In this document: positions 1 through 10,900 of the stretch, piece by piece
How positions within the stretch are numbered: the stretch's first letter is position 1
Layout: the number at the start of each line of letters is the position of its first letter
From: JANQQZ01 sp039187315
GTDB taxonomy: Bacteria > Planctomycetota > Phycisphaerae > Phycisphaerales > UBA1924
NCBI GenBank assembly: GCA_039187315.1
Contig: JBCCZQ010000079.1
Coordinates: 1 to 14,112, forward strand
Direction: 5' to 3'
DNA length: 14,112 nt
The notes under the pieces: generated by a model
The model's database searches: none
Seen by the model: the letters and a program-made list of their open reading frames with translations, nothing else
What the model was told of the DNA's origin: nothing
Program-made: the position numbers and the translations under genes

Positions 1-44
1 ATTTGCCTGCCGGGGCTCTCGATCCGCCGGGGCCAAGCCGATGT

Positions 45-78
45 CGGACGGGTAGGCTCCGTCCGCGGCTGCGCGGAC
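45..78 (+). other. Two overlapping, mutually exclusive hairpins upstream of pheA
   Basis: Positions 45-51 (CGGACGG) pair perfectly with 59-65 (CCGTCCG) around a 7-nt loop. Positions 61-67 (GTCCGCG) pair perfectly with 72-78 (CGCGGAC) around a 4-nt loop. The two stems share 61-65, so in RNA only one can form at a time, as in attenuators and other switching leaders. No U-run follows either stem, so neither is a complete intrinsic terminator, and I see no Phe-rich leader peptide. Random GC-rich pairing or the 3' end of an upstream unit is an equally possible explanation. Confidence 0.35.
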
Positions 79-150
79 ATGCCCGTCGATGCCCTCCCAT
101 GCCCGCTGCAGACCTGCTGCAGTCCGATCGCACCCGATCTCGAACTGATC

Positions 151-155
151 CGGAG
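151..155 (+). promoter_or_regulatory. Weak ribosome binding site that decides the pheA start
   Basis: CGGAG lies 10 nt before the ATG at 166. The earlier in-frame ATG at 79 has no purine-rich site before it, and the sequence between the two (Cys- and Pro-rich when translated) does not look like chorismate mutase. This favours 166 as the start. Confidence 0.5.
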
Positions 156-165
156 CCCACCTGCG

Positions 166-1383
166 ATGGCCAAGAAGACGCCCAGCCCCCGCCCGGCGCG
201 ACGCCCGGCCACGCCTGCGAATGAAGAGACCGGGACGGAGACCGGGACTGAAGCCGGGAGCGACCCGAAGCAGCGTGCCAGGCTCGATCGGCTGCGGGAC
301 AAGATTGATGACATCGACGAGCAGCTTGTGCGGCTGCTCAACGAGCGTGCCCGGGCGGTTGTGAAGGTCGGCAGCCTCAAGCGTGATTCGGGTATCCCGA
401 TCTATGCGCCGCACCGCGAACGCGAAGTGCTTGGCAAGGCGATCGGACGCAACAGGGGGCCCTTGCCGGATCGGACGGTCGAGGGCGTGTACCGAGAGCT
501 GATGTCGGGCAGCTTCGCGATTGAGCGGCCGCTGCGGATCGGGTTCCTCGGGCCGCGTGGCTCGTTCAGCCACCTGGCGTCGGTGAAGCACTTCGGCTCG
601 AGCGTTGATTTCGAGGACCTTCGCACGATCGACGGCGTGTTCACGGAGATCCGACGGGGCCACGTGGACTACGGGCTGGTGCCCATCGAGAACTCGATCG
701 GCGGCGGGATCGTTGAGACACTCGACGCCTTCACGGAGCACGCGGGCGGGGTCACGATTTACGCCGAGGCACAGATCGAGATCCACCATGCGCTGCTGGC
801 CAACTGCGAGCCGGCGTCGATCAAGCGCATCCACTCCAAGCCCGAGATCTTCGCGCAGTGCCGGACGTGGCTCGCTACCCAGTACCCCGAAGCGGAGTTG
901 GTCCCCGCGGCGTCGAGCAGCCGAGCCGCGATGACCGCGGCCGAAGAGGTCGAGACCGCGCTGGCGATCGGGACCACGCCCGTGGCTGCGGCGATCGGCA
1001 ACGAGCTGGCCGGCGCCATCTACGGGCTGAACACGCTGTTTGAGAACATCGAGGACCACCCCGGCAATGTCACGCGGTTCCTGGTGCTCAGCCGCGAGAA
1101 GGCCCGCAAGTCGGGCGACGACAAGACCTCGATCATGTTCAACACACAGGACAAGCCGGGTGCCCTGGTGGAAGTGCTGACAGTGTTCCGCGACACAAAC
1201 ATAAACCTAACCCACATCGACAAGCGGCCGAGCGGGCGTGAGAACTGGCAGTACACGTTCTTCGTCGACGCTGTGGGCCACCGCGACGAGCGGTCGCTGA
1301 CGAAGGCGATCCGCGAGGCGGCGGGGCATTGCAAGGATCTGATCGTGCTTGGCAGCTATCCCGCATCGCGGCGGATGCTCTAG
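166..1383 (+). CDS. pheA: Bifunctional chorismate mutase / prephenate dehydratase (P-protein)
   Basis: This 405-residue cytosolic enzyme converts chorismate to prephenate and then to phenylpyruvate, the committed branch to phenylalanine. Residues 1-36 are a low-complexity charged tail. Residues 37-120 are an AroQ-type chorismate mutase; R44, R61, K72, R84 and E85 sit at the positions of the known E. coli active-site Arg/Lys/Glu residues. Residues 123-308 are the prephenate dehydratase, with GPRGSFSH (129-136), VPIENSIGG (172-180), HSKPEIFAQC (223-232) and the catalytic TRF at 303-305. Residues 320-400 are the ACT domain for phenylalanine feedback, with the GALV motif at 332-335 and a HIDKRPS segment (350-356) in place of the usual ESRP. 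The length and domain order are normal for the family. The start at 166 rests on CGGAG at 151-155; the frame is open to the window edge, so a start at 79 cannot be excluded. No intrinsic terminator is seen after the stop. Confidence 0.97.
   Translation: MAKKTPSPRPARRPATPANEETGTETGTEAGSDPKQRARLDRLRDKIDDIDEQLVRLLNERARAVVKVGSLKRDSGIPIYAPHREREVLGKAIGRNRGPLPDRTVEGVYRELMSGSFAIERPLRIGFLGPRGSFSHLASVKHFGSSVDFEDLRTIDGVFTEIRRGHVDYGLVPIENSIGGGIVETLDAFTEHAGGVTIYAEAQIEIHHALLANCEPASIKRIHSKPEIFAQCRTWLATQYPEAELVPAASSSRAAMTAAEEVETALAIGTTPVAAAIGNELAGAIYGLNTLFENIEDHPGNVTRFLVLSREKARKSGDDKTSIMFNTQDKPGALVEVLTVFRDTNINLTHIDKRPSGRENWQYTFFVDAVGHRDERSLTKAIREAAGHCKDLIVLGSYPASRRML
226..261 (+). repeat. Three-copy 12-nt microrepeat in the pheA N-terminal tail
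   Basis: The repeat unit is GAGACCGGGACN, present as two near-exact copies and one diverged copy. It encodes E-T-G-T, E-T-G-T and E-A-G-S (residues 21-32). It lies in the flexible tail before the chorismate mutase domain and stays in frame, so slippage here would change the linker length without breaking the enzyme. Confidence 0.75.
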
Positions 1384-1512
1384 AGCGCGGCGGGATCTGG
1401 CCTTGTGTGGCCCGATTCGCAGGAATCCTGCTGCCGCATCGCCTGATCTGCCGCAAAGCGGGTCGGCGGGCGAGCTGAGAGGGATCCGGGCGTAGCACGC
1501 TGCGCGCATATC

Positions 1513-1521
1513 TGTGATAAT
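1513..1521 (+). promoter_or_regulatory. Extended -10 promoter candidate for the giant surface-protein gene
   Basis: TG-T-GATAAT matches an extended -10 element (TGn followed by five of six bases of TATAAT). It lies in the only AT-rich patch (about 1506-1522) of an otherwise very GC-rich gap. The -35 region (around 1493-1498, TAGCAC) is poor, which is usual for extended -10 promoters. Transcription would begin near 1528 and give a leader of about 375 nt before the ATG at 1902. This is sequence resemblance only; promoter rules in planctomycetes are poorly known. Confidence 0.4.
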
Positions 1522-1629
1522 GCGACGTGTCCCGGCTGCGAACGCCGGGGCGGGCAGGCCGCCGGCGGGGGTTCGGCGGGGAGGCAGATCGCCACGGTGC
1601 GGACCGGCAGGTTTGGACACGTTGGGCGA

Positions 1630-1697
1630 GGAAGGTCGGCGGCGGCTTGAGAGTCGCCCGCGAGGCCGATAGCCTCCGCACACTTGGAAGGTCGGCG
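1630..1697 (+). repeat. Exact 12-nt direct repeat in the leader, 56 nt apart
   Basis: GGAAGGTCGGCG occurs at 1630-1641 and again at 1686-1697. Both copies lie between the promoter candidate and the start of the giant gene. Their role is unknown; they could be protein-binding sites or parts of an RNA fold. Confidence 0.6.
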
Positions 1698-1763
1698 TGG
1701 GAGGGATCCACCTCGGCCAGATCCGGGTTCGGTCTGCGAGCGGTCGAGTCATCGCCGGAACGC

Positions 1764-1793
1764 CGGTGGGAACCGGGGGCCGGACGGTGGGAA
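1764..1793 (+). repeat. Exact 9-nt direct repeat with 21-nt spacing
   Basis: CGGTGGGAA occurs at 1764-1772 and 1785-1793. The start-to-start distance is 21 nt, about two helical turns, so both copies face the same side of the DNA. That spacing is typical of tandem operator sites, but a chance match is possible in such GC-rich sequence. Confidence 0.5.
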
Positions 1794-1821
1794 TGGATGC
1801 GGGCGGCCTGCGGGCTGGGCC

Positions 1822-1867
1822 CTGCATCGGATGCAGCGGCGGCGGGGTCGCACGGATGACCCCCGCC
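1822..1867 (+). other. Two back-to-back hairpins before the ribosome binding site
   Basis: The first hairpin pairs CTGCAT (1822-1827) with ATGCAG (1831-1836) around a 3-nt loop. The second pairs GGCGGGGTC (1841-1849) with 1858-1867 (GACCCC, one bulged C, GCC) around an 8-nt loop. The second stem ends 22 nt before the AGGA of the ribosome binding site, so it would fold in the mRNA immediately upstream of initiation. No U-run follows, so it is not an intrinsic terminator. Confidence 0.5.
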
Positions 1868-1883
1868 CGCACGCAAGACACGC

Positions 1884-1893
1884 GGGGACAGGA
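1884..1893 (+). promoter_or_regulatory. Ribosome binding site for the giant gene
   Basis: GGGGACAGGA places the AGGA core (1890-1893) 8 nt before the ATG at 1902. This supports that start for the 3280-codon frame. Confidence 0.65.
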
Positions 1894-1901
1894 ACATACT
1901 T

Positions 1902-4900
1902 ATGAGTCGTTTGTCGAAGGCACGTAGCCGCTACGTCCGTTCCGCACCCTCGATCATCGAGCGCGCTGCTCAGTCCGGAGCGGAGCCGGATGGGCTCGGC
2001 GGCTCAGAAGCGGGCCGCCTCGCGGCCGCCGCGGGAGCGCCGATCGAGCGTGCGCGCATCGAGCAGCTCGAGCCCCGCAAGCTTCTGTTCAGTGTGTCGA
2101 TTGATCCGAGCACCGTCGACCCCGTGACGGGCCTGGGCATCGCCGAGGGGTTCTTCAGCTACCTCACCCCGTACCGCGCGACCGAAGAAGAGATCGATAT
2201 CGAGCCGAACGAAATCATCGAAGAGGACTTCAACGATGAAGACGTCGGCCCGGTCCCGCCCGGCACGTTCTTCGATGGAAGCGACATCCTGCTGACGAGC
2301 AGCGGGAACAGCACCGCGCGGATCGATACGCCGGGCGGCGACAACGCGAACGACCTGCAGCTGCTCGATGTGGCGCTGACCAGCTTCGGAGGGTCTGACT
2401 CGTTCATCGCGTTCTCGACGCCGAGCGACGGGGACGATGCCAACAGCATCCCGAATGTGAACGAGGCGGTGACGTTCGCTGTCGGTGGAACGCGGAACGG
2501 TGTGGTGTTCGGCCAGCAGAGCGATCTGCTCAACGGACAGATCGAGGTGGAGCTGCTCTTCGATGGCCAGGTGCTCGATACCTACACCCAGGCGGATCTC
2601 GCGCTGATCGGTGTGGTGGCCGCGGACGCGGCCGGGAACGCCTTTACGACGTACACGTTCGTGGATCGGAACCTGGTCCAGGGTGGTGCGTTCGATGAGG
2701 TTCGCATCGTGCAGCGTCCCGCGGCTCCCGGTGGTATGGAGGTCGCCGCGGACTTCTTCATCGACGACCTGACGTTCTCCCAGCCGGTGGGCAACTTCGT
2801 CGATCTGATCGACAGCCGTCGCTTCGGCGTCTCGTGGAGCTTCACTGGCCCGGCCGGCGCAACGGCATCATTCTTTGATCTCTACGGCCGTCCCATCGTG
2901 CCGACGATCCAGATCGGCTCGTCCGACCCAGACGTTAACTTCGCCGAGGGGGACGTCAATGACGACGGCATCCCGGAGTTCAACGACGGCATCGGCCGGA
3001 TCAACCTCAGCGGTTTCAACAGCGATTCGGTCTTCACGATGGTCGGTATGGAAGCCGGCAGCTTCGGCGACGGCGATCCGCCCGACGACGCGACGTTCGT
3101 CGAAGGCTCCTACTTCGTCCGCTTCTACGACGACCTCTCCGCGCTCGACGACTTCCAGGAAGCGGGGTTCGGGTACATCGTTGACAACGACGGCGCCGTG
3201 GTCGGCCTCCCCGAGGGCCCCGGTGCGCTGGTGATCGGCTCGCCGTATGTCCGCCCGCTGACGAACTACAACCCGGCTGGCGAGATCGACGAGCAGGAAG
3301 CGGGCTTCGACTTTAACCGGGGTGATCAGGGCTTCTTCCTGACCGACGGCTCCTCGATCGGGCAGGTCGTGACCAACGCGGTGCTGCACGGTACGAGCCG
3401 GTTCTCCGGGTCGCTGGGCCTGTTCTCACACTCGTACATCGTTGGTTCGCTGAGCGTCTCTGGTGACCTCGGGCAGTTCTACTCGGGCTCGGATGCCGGT
3501 CTCTGGCAGGCGGGTGAAGACGGCGACTTCGGCGATACGAACATACCGAGCCTGATATTCGAGACGGGCGGGCAGCTGGCTGTTGGACGAACGCTCGGCG
3601 AGTTTGCGGTTCTCGGCCGCAACGCGATGGATATCACGGTCGATGGCGATCTCAGTTCACCCAACACGGCTCCGCCCGACGACGCGCTGGTCTACGACGA
3701 ACGCGAGGTCGTCTTCGGCATTCGGACTGATCTCGACGACGGAACACGGTTCACGATCGCGACCGGTGCGATCCTCAGCCAGGGTGGCTTCGTGCTGCCC
3801 GCGATCGTTACGAGCTCCGCGATCGGCGTTATACCGCCGACGGTGGCGCTGCCGATTACGTTCGGTGACACGTTCTACCGCAACGATTCGATCCTCAACG
3901 CCGAGTACATCGGCAGCGCGGCATCGACGGTGATCGTGCGTGGTTCTGTGGGTGGTGCGGATCCGGTCAACACGGGCGAGGACCTTTCCGACGTCTACGC
4001 GTTCGCGGTCGATGGCTCGGGACCCGTAACGATCGAGAACATCGGGTTCGCTGATGGAGCGGGCTTCCGTGTGCAGGATGTCGACGGCCGCACCGTGGCT
4101 GCGACGGATGCTTCGTTCGGTACCTCGTTCGGTCAGGTCGTGACGTTCGTGCCGGATGCTCCTGGTGTGTACTACCTCGTTGTTCACCGGCCCGGCAATG
4201 CGGATGAGGACGCGGGCATCGAGTCCGACTACAGCATCGTCGTGTCCGGTGTTGCTCCCACGACCCTCGGTTCGTATCGGACCGGGCTCGGCGGCGGTTC
4301 TGGGCTTGGAGACGACGAAGATGCTGGCTTCACAGCTCCCAGCATCACTGTGCTCTCCGGTAGCATCGGCTCGATCCGCGGCGGCGTGGGCTACGTCAAC
4401 AACTCGGGCGACGAGGCCAGCCCGCTCGGCCTGACCAACTCGATCACGAGCGAGGAAGACGCAGCCTTCAACATCGTCGGTATCAGCGTGAGCACGCCTG
4501 GCGATCTGTACAGCTTCGTCGCGGGCGGCGACATCAACTCTTCCATCAACCAGCTGTCCGGGGAGGTGATCCTCACAATCGGCCGCGATCTGGGCGCGTT
4601 CCACACCGGCCGGTCATCCGTGGTCGGAGGCGGCGATGCCGATGGCATTCTGATCGAGACCGGCGGCCGGATTGGCCTGATCGATATCAACGATAATATC
4701 GGTGGCGACCAAGATGACTCCGACGGCGGCGCGCTGAACCGCACCAACAACCCGTTCACGATCCGGACCGGTCTGGATCCCGATCAATCCGGTGATATCG
4801 GCCTGATTATCGTGGGCCGCCAAGTGGTCGGTGACACGCTGACGATCGATACATCTGCGAGTCCTGGGTCCGTCGTCGGCGGGCTGCTTGTTGCGCAGCG

Positions 4901-7900
4901 TGTTCAGGATTTCGGTACCGCCGATGCGTTCGGCGACGATTTCGGCTTCTTCGACGGTGCCGAGGGTGTGAACCTGATCCTCGGACCCGACAGCGATATC
5001 CGTTTCGTCGATACGCCGCAGATCGACCTTACGGAATCTGAAGATGCGAGTCTGCCGCTGATTCTCGGGCAGCCGCTCGAGCTCGTAGATGATGCCGGCG
5101 GCCGCGTCGAGATCGTCGTGAACCAAGACGGCGCGTTCCAGCAGCAGGTTGGTTCCGTGATCGTTGTTCCATCGGATATCGGCGAGGGCGTGGCGATCGC
5201 CCGCATCGAGGTTGATCTGACCGGCAACGGCAACCCGACCGGCGGAAGGACGCTCTCGATCACGGGCGAGGGTGGGCAGGACGTGAACGACATCATCTCG
5301 ATCGGCCGGATCGTGGTGACGTTCTCCGACCCCGGCGCGATCATCGACATTTCGGGCCCGGCGCAGATCGATGTCTGGCGCATCGATGCGCCGGAGGGCC
5401 TCAATAGCATCGAGAACCGCACGCCCAACGGCGACATCGTTGCGATCGACACGCTGACGCTCGACACGCTGCGTGTTACGGACGGCGACATCGGCCGAAC
5501 GCAGGTGCCGGAGTACGGCCCTCGGCTGATCGGCCCTGTGCTCGGCCTCACAGCAGGGCTGGTGGGTGAGGTCGAGGGCGCAATCGGGATTACGCAGGGC
5601 GCAGAGATCACTGCGATCGATTGGAACGGGCAGATCTACCGGCCGACGACGGATGCCAACTTCGGTGCCGGCAACGCCTATCTGGATGATACCGGTTCAC
5701 CATTCGATGATGCGCTGAACGGCGTCATCGTCCGCAGCGGCGATATCACGCTTGTCGAGAGCAACCGGTCCGTCGGCGATGTCATCGCCCAGGATATCGA
5801 CGCAGATATCGTGACGGTCCGGGCGAATGCCGACAACACGCTCGATAGCGATACGTTCGAGGGGATCTTTGGATCGATCTTCTCTGCACGCGATATCGAC
5901 CTTGTTCAGGTCGGCGACGGGATTATCCGGTCCGAGACGGGCAACGACACGCCGTTCGCCGAGACCGGTATCTACGCCCAGCGTTTCATCACGCGGGTTG
6001 AGGCCACGCTCGAGGGTTCCGTGATCTCGAGCAACATCGTCGCGTCTGCCGTGAATGCGGATGCTACCGCGGAGACACTGGGTATCGATGTCATCGACGT
6101 TCGCAACGGCGACATCGACGGCGCGTACATCGGTGCTGCTCAGTTGGTCCAGTATTACAACGACGATAACTACTTCCGCGATGGCATCTTTGCAGAAGAG
6201 ATCCGCCTTATCAGCGTAAGCGAGGGTGATATCTTCCGGAGCGAGATTCAGACGACCGACTTGACAGATCTATCGATCACGGGCGGCTTCTACGACGCGA
6301 CGGATACCAGCATCACAGGCGAGGTCATCAGCCAGATCACAGCCGACGGCTTCCGCAACACGACACTCGAGGGCGAGCTCCGCGAGTTCAGGCCGAGCGC
6401 GATACGGGTCGGCGAAGATCTTGAGCAGCTGATCGTGACGCAGCAGGGCGATATCAGCGACACGCTGATTTCGGTCTTGGGCGACATTACCTCGAGCATC
6501 GTCACAACCAACCTGATCCGGGCTGAGATCGTTGTGGCGAACACGATCAACGCGCTCGCCGTATCGGAGAGCATCCTGGCAAGCTCGATCACGGCCGGTC
6601 AGCTCAGCGCGGTCTCGGTATCGGACACCGTCCAGATCTCCTCGTTCTCGATCTCGGGGCCGATCATCAACTTCACGGTGCTCAACGAGGTGGTGCGTTC
6701 AGAGTTCGCTGTAACCGGTCCGGATGGGCGGATCGATCTTCTGACCGCGACGAACGATCTTGATGCGGACATCACGTCCTCGGGTCGCATCGGGACGCTC
6801 AGCTCGCTTAACGGCAGCATCTCCGGGACGATCGCGACCACGACGGAGCGTGGCGACGTGAACCAGATCTCCGCCGCCCTTGATATCAACTCCGAGACCG
6901 ATATCGCCGGCGATCTGAACATGATCGATGCCGGACGGAATATCGGCGACGCGGCCAACCCGAGCGTGGTCCTCGTCCGGGGCACGCTCAACATGCTCGA
7001 TGTCTCGGGCGGCCGGCTGATCTCCGACCTGCGTGTCGGCGAGTCCATTACCCAGACGATCATGATCGGCGCGGCAACCAACCTGCCCGCGGATCCCAAG
7101 GCCCAGGATGGCGACATCACGGCCTTTGGGGTGATCAACGGCGTGGAGGTGACCGGCGACTACGACGGCGTGATCACCAGCGAATCCGGCAGCATCGGGA
7201 GCGTGCTGATCACCGATGGCTCGCTGCTCCAAGCCGGCGGCGTGATCGCCAACGACGGCAGCATCAACAGCCTGACGATTGTTCGCGGCCACCTCCTCGG
7301 CACCGTCTTCGGTGAGTTCAGCATCGGGTCGATACGTGTCGAGGCTTCCGCCGATGGCAGCTTCGGCGACATCGGTATCAACAACCAGCTGTCTTCGGGC
7401 GTCGGTACCGACGATCCGGCGCGCAACCAGTTGCCGCCGACCGCCATCGCTACGAACGCCGCCGACGGCCCGATCATTGCCTCTCTCGGCGCGATCAACA
7501 GCATCGTTATCACCGGCGGCGACATCATCGAGGCCACGATCTATGCGGGCACGTTCATCGCGAATATCGATGTTACTGGGTCGATCCGCTCGAACGATCA
7601 GTTCGGTGTCGACGAGACAACCGTCATTGCCGCAGGCGACCTGATCCAGTCTGTCAGCGCATCGGGCGATGCCGAAGACGTGATCTTCCTCGCAGGTGTG
7701 ACGAGCTTCGGCGATCAGCCGATCTTCGAAATCGCTAACCCGTTGTACGCCGACCGCTTCGGCGGCACGGGCACCGAGGCAGACACGATCAAGTCCGGCA
7801 GCATCAACAGCGTCTCGATCGGCGGTGATGCCACGGATGTCCGATTCGTGGCCGGCCTGACCGCGGGCAGCGACGGAATTTACAACACCTTTGATGGCGG

Positions 7901-10900
7901 CGAGGGCCACGCCGTCGGGTTCAGTGTCATCGAAACACTCAGCATCGGCGGCACGCAGAGCAACGTGACCTTCAGCGCGGATCGCCCGGCGATCGACCTG
8001 AACGGGACGAACGTCCGCAACGCCAACTTCGGCGCGACAGCGCCCAACGCCGACGGGCTGCTCGCGCCGCTCAACGACGCGTTTGCCAATGGGCCGATCG
8101 ACCTGAGCCTGCTCGGTGCCGAGGTGCCGCGCAACGGCAGCAGTGTCTTTACGTGGAACGGTACATCCTTCCGCGTCGAATGGTCTGCGCCTCCGCCCGC
8201 CGATGCGGCCGAAGCCGCCGGGCAAGGCGTGATCTGGGACGGCAACGGCACGCTCATCCTTGCCAACACGCGGATCACTCATGATGTCACGATCACGATC
8301 CTCGATAACGACGCCGATGCAGCCACGGCACTGCCGACGCTGAACGATTTCAACATCCGCTCCAACGACGAGGCCTCGATCGGTACCCTCCGTGTCACCG
8401 GAGAGAACGGCACTGCGGTCGTGGCCGGCGATTCGAGCATTGTCATCGACAACTTCGCTAGCGCGATCGTGCTGGAGAACTACGAGGGGACGGGTCGCCT
8501 GGTTGTTGGTGCCGACGTCGGTTCGCTGCAGTTCAACCGTATCGCCGGCGTCGACATTCAGGCCAACTTTGTCGATTCCACAACGATCACGGCGAGCGCT
8601 GTGACAGCCAGCTTCAACTACAACGGCGCGGGATCGTTTACCGTCACGCAGAACGCCTCACTCAGGTTCAATGTCGATCGCTCGATCCAGACGATCGATA
8701 TCGGTGGGACAGCCGGTGGGTTTGTCTTCCGCGCCGGTGGATCACTCGGCAGCTTCGAGGCCAACGAGGTCAGGCGTTCACGACTGAGCGTGGCGAACAC
8801 GATCGGATCGATCGACGTTGCTGGTGACGTGTTCGATACAGCGTTCATCGCTGGCGGTGATCTCGGCACGGATGCGGTCGATGGCGATGGCTCGGCGTCC
8901 TCCGACGCCGACCGGGTGACCAGCGGCACGATTTCTGATGTCGACATCGGCGGTAACTTCACCGAGTCCGACATCATTGCGGGGTTCCTCCGCGGCGGAG
9001 ACGGGTTCTTTGGGACCGCCGACGATGCTGCTGCGGCAGGCGAATCCAGCATCGGCACGGTCGATATCGACGGCAGCCAGACCGGCTCGAACATCAACTC
9101 CGAGTCGTTCGCGATCCTCTCGTCCGGCACGATCGGCATGGCCATGATCGATGGCGAAGAGGCCGCTTCGGTCGGCAATCTTGTTGTCGGCCCGATTGAG
9201 ACCGTGCCCGTGCCGCTCCAAGTCGACAACTTCGGTGTCGTTCAGGATGCTCGTACCTACACGGCCTTCTTCACGTTCAACCAGGCGATCGACGAGGCTT
9301 CCTTCGTCGATGCGCTCCGGATCCGTGAGGTCCGCAACGAGACCGATGCGCAGCAGCCGTTCGATACGGATCCGCTCGCGCTCACGCCGCCGACGCCGGG
9401 TGTCGCCGGGTCGGGCGACTACTCGATCGTCTACGACGAAGAAGAGTTCATCTTCGAGGTAACCTTCGACCGCGCGATCACCGATCGTGACCTCATCGAC
9501 AACATGGACGGCACCTTCAGCTTGCCCGATGAGCCCGGGCCTGGTGTGTACCGGTTTGAACTTGACGCCAACGTCCTGCGTGGCCTGAATGCCGCTGCGA
9601 GGCTCGATGGCAACGGCGATGGCTTCTCCACTCTCGGTGATACATTCTCGATGGACGACATCGTCGGGGACGCCGGCGACGTCGCTGGCCCGCGTACCAA
9701 CGAGCGTGTGGAAGTAATGGGTGATGGCGACAACATCACCATCGACTTCTACGAGGCTGTCAATCTTGACCTCGTGCTCGACAGCAACACGACACCGGAC
9801 GGCATCGCCGAAACGAACACGCCGTTCACGATCCGCGGTGCAATCGCGGATCATCCTGATCGTGACCTCGTGCTGTTCGGTTTCGGTGGGGACAAGGACG
9901 TCTACGAGATCACGCTCCAGGCGGGTCAGATCCTCCGCCTCGGTGAGATCACCGGCGCCGCTTCGCAGATTGTCCGCAGCGTCTTCTTCCAACCGACCGA
10001 CGGCTCATTGCCGCTATTGCAGACGACGAGCAGCGGTCCACTGGACCTCGGTGGTGAGACCAACGAGTCGCTGCTGCTGCCCGGGCCTGTCCCGGAACTC
10101 ACCGCGACCGGCACCGGATCCTCGATCCTTATCAAGCAGACGGGTACTTACTACATCGTAACCGAAGCTTCTGGAATAAGCTTCGCTCCGTTTGTACCAG
10201 GCCTCGTCGACAATTCGGTGCCGCAGGCGAACCAGGTGGGCAACTACCAGTTCGATATCGAGATCTTCGACGATGGCAACTCCGGCTTCAATGCCGGTAC
10301 TGATTCGGGCAACGGCACCAACATTGTCGATGCTCCTGTGGTCGGAGCGTTCGGCGCGACCGCTGGGCAGGATCCCGAGACCATCGCCCCGATCATCATC
10401 GGAGACTTCACGTTCCGGCTGCTGCCCGGCGCGGACGGTGTGATCAACCCCGGCGGCGGTACAGACGACATCGTTTCTGGCCAGAACGCCGACGGTTCCA
10501 TCATCTCGACGCGTGCAGGCAACCGCTTGGAGAGCCGGGTTGTGTCTTCGATCGGGCCCTCGGGCGCTGCAGGCACCCCGGGCGAGGTCTTCGCGGACGT
10601 CGATGTCTTCCACCTCAACAATTTCCAGCCCATACAGGCGGGCTCGGTTGTCACCGTGACCGTCGAGCTCTCCGAAACGGGGACCGATCTGGGATCGATC
10701 CAGTCGCAGGATGTCAACGAGTTCACCAGCCTGAACCAGTTCCAGGATCTGAGCGACGTTGTCCAGTTTGCGCTCTTCGAGACGACGCGGTCGAACGACG
10801 CCGAATCCGCCGACCTTGTCTTCAGCCCGACGGACTTCACACCTCGCGCCGGTACTCCCGGCGAGATCATCGCGACCGACGGCACTACGACGTACGGCTA

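Larger units (their letters stand above)
1384..1901. other. Intergenic region of about 0.5 kb; no convincing gene
   Basis: Short open frames exist here in several phases, but none has a good ribosome binding site together with a recognisable product, and they overlap one another in the way GC-rich non-coding DNA produces. The region holds one promoter candidate, two pairs of exact direct repeats, and two hairpins just before the next gene. There is no U-tract terminator for pheA. The short palindrome at 1419-1431 has a one-base loop and cannot act as a stem-loop terminator. Confidence 0.6.

Noticed and set aside
2..55. Possible tail of a preceding gene ending with TAG at 53-55
   Set aside because: Only 17 codons are visible and nothing recognisable is encoded; this cannot be told apart from chance.
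106..122. CTGCAG repeated around a 5-nt spacer
   Set aside because: Both halves are self-palindromic, so apparent pairing is expected; there is no further support for a structure or site.
79..165. Upstream in-frame extension of pheA
   Set aside because: The added residues are Cys/Pro-rich and unlike any chorismate mutase N-terminus, there is no ribosome binding site before 79, and the 61-78 hairpin abuts that ATG.
1419..1431. Palindrome GCAGGAATCCTGC as a pheA terminator
   Set aside because: The loop would be one base and no T-run follows.
1139..1897. Open frame of 252 codons on the - strand reaching across the intergenic gap
   Set aside because: It begins inside the gap and runs antisense into the 3' part of pheA; the product is Pro/Arg/Ser-rich low complexity without a domain.
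1528..1901. Leader considered as RNase P RNA, SRP RNA or a cobalamin riboswitch
   Set aside because: A few purine-rich strings (for example GAGGAAGGTC) recall RNase P RNA, but the other conserved blocks are missing, and no known riboswitch core was recognised.
1697..1927. Small + strand frame overlapping the start of the giant gene
   Set aside because: It has no clear ribosome binding site and a Gly/Arg-rich composition; it competes with other equally weak frames in the same stretch.
2952..2987. DVNDDGIPEFND considered as a dockerin
   Set aside because: A dockerin needs two such loops about 20-30 residues apart; the other similar loop is more than 2200 residues away, so it is reported only as an isolated EF-hand-like loop.
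6699..8282. Open frame of 527 codons on the - strand
   Set aside because: Same reasoning: it is the antisense reading of the beta-helix codons, with no domain and no ribosome binding site.
8778..9992. Open frame of 404 codons on the - strand
   Set aside because: Antisense shadow of the giant gene; the composition mirrors the sense strand.
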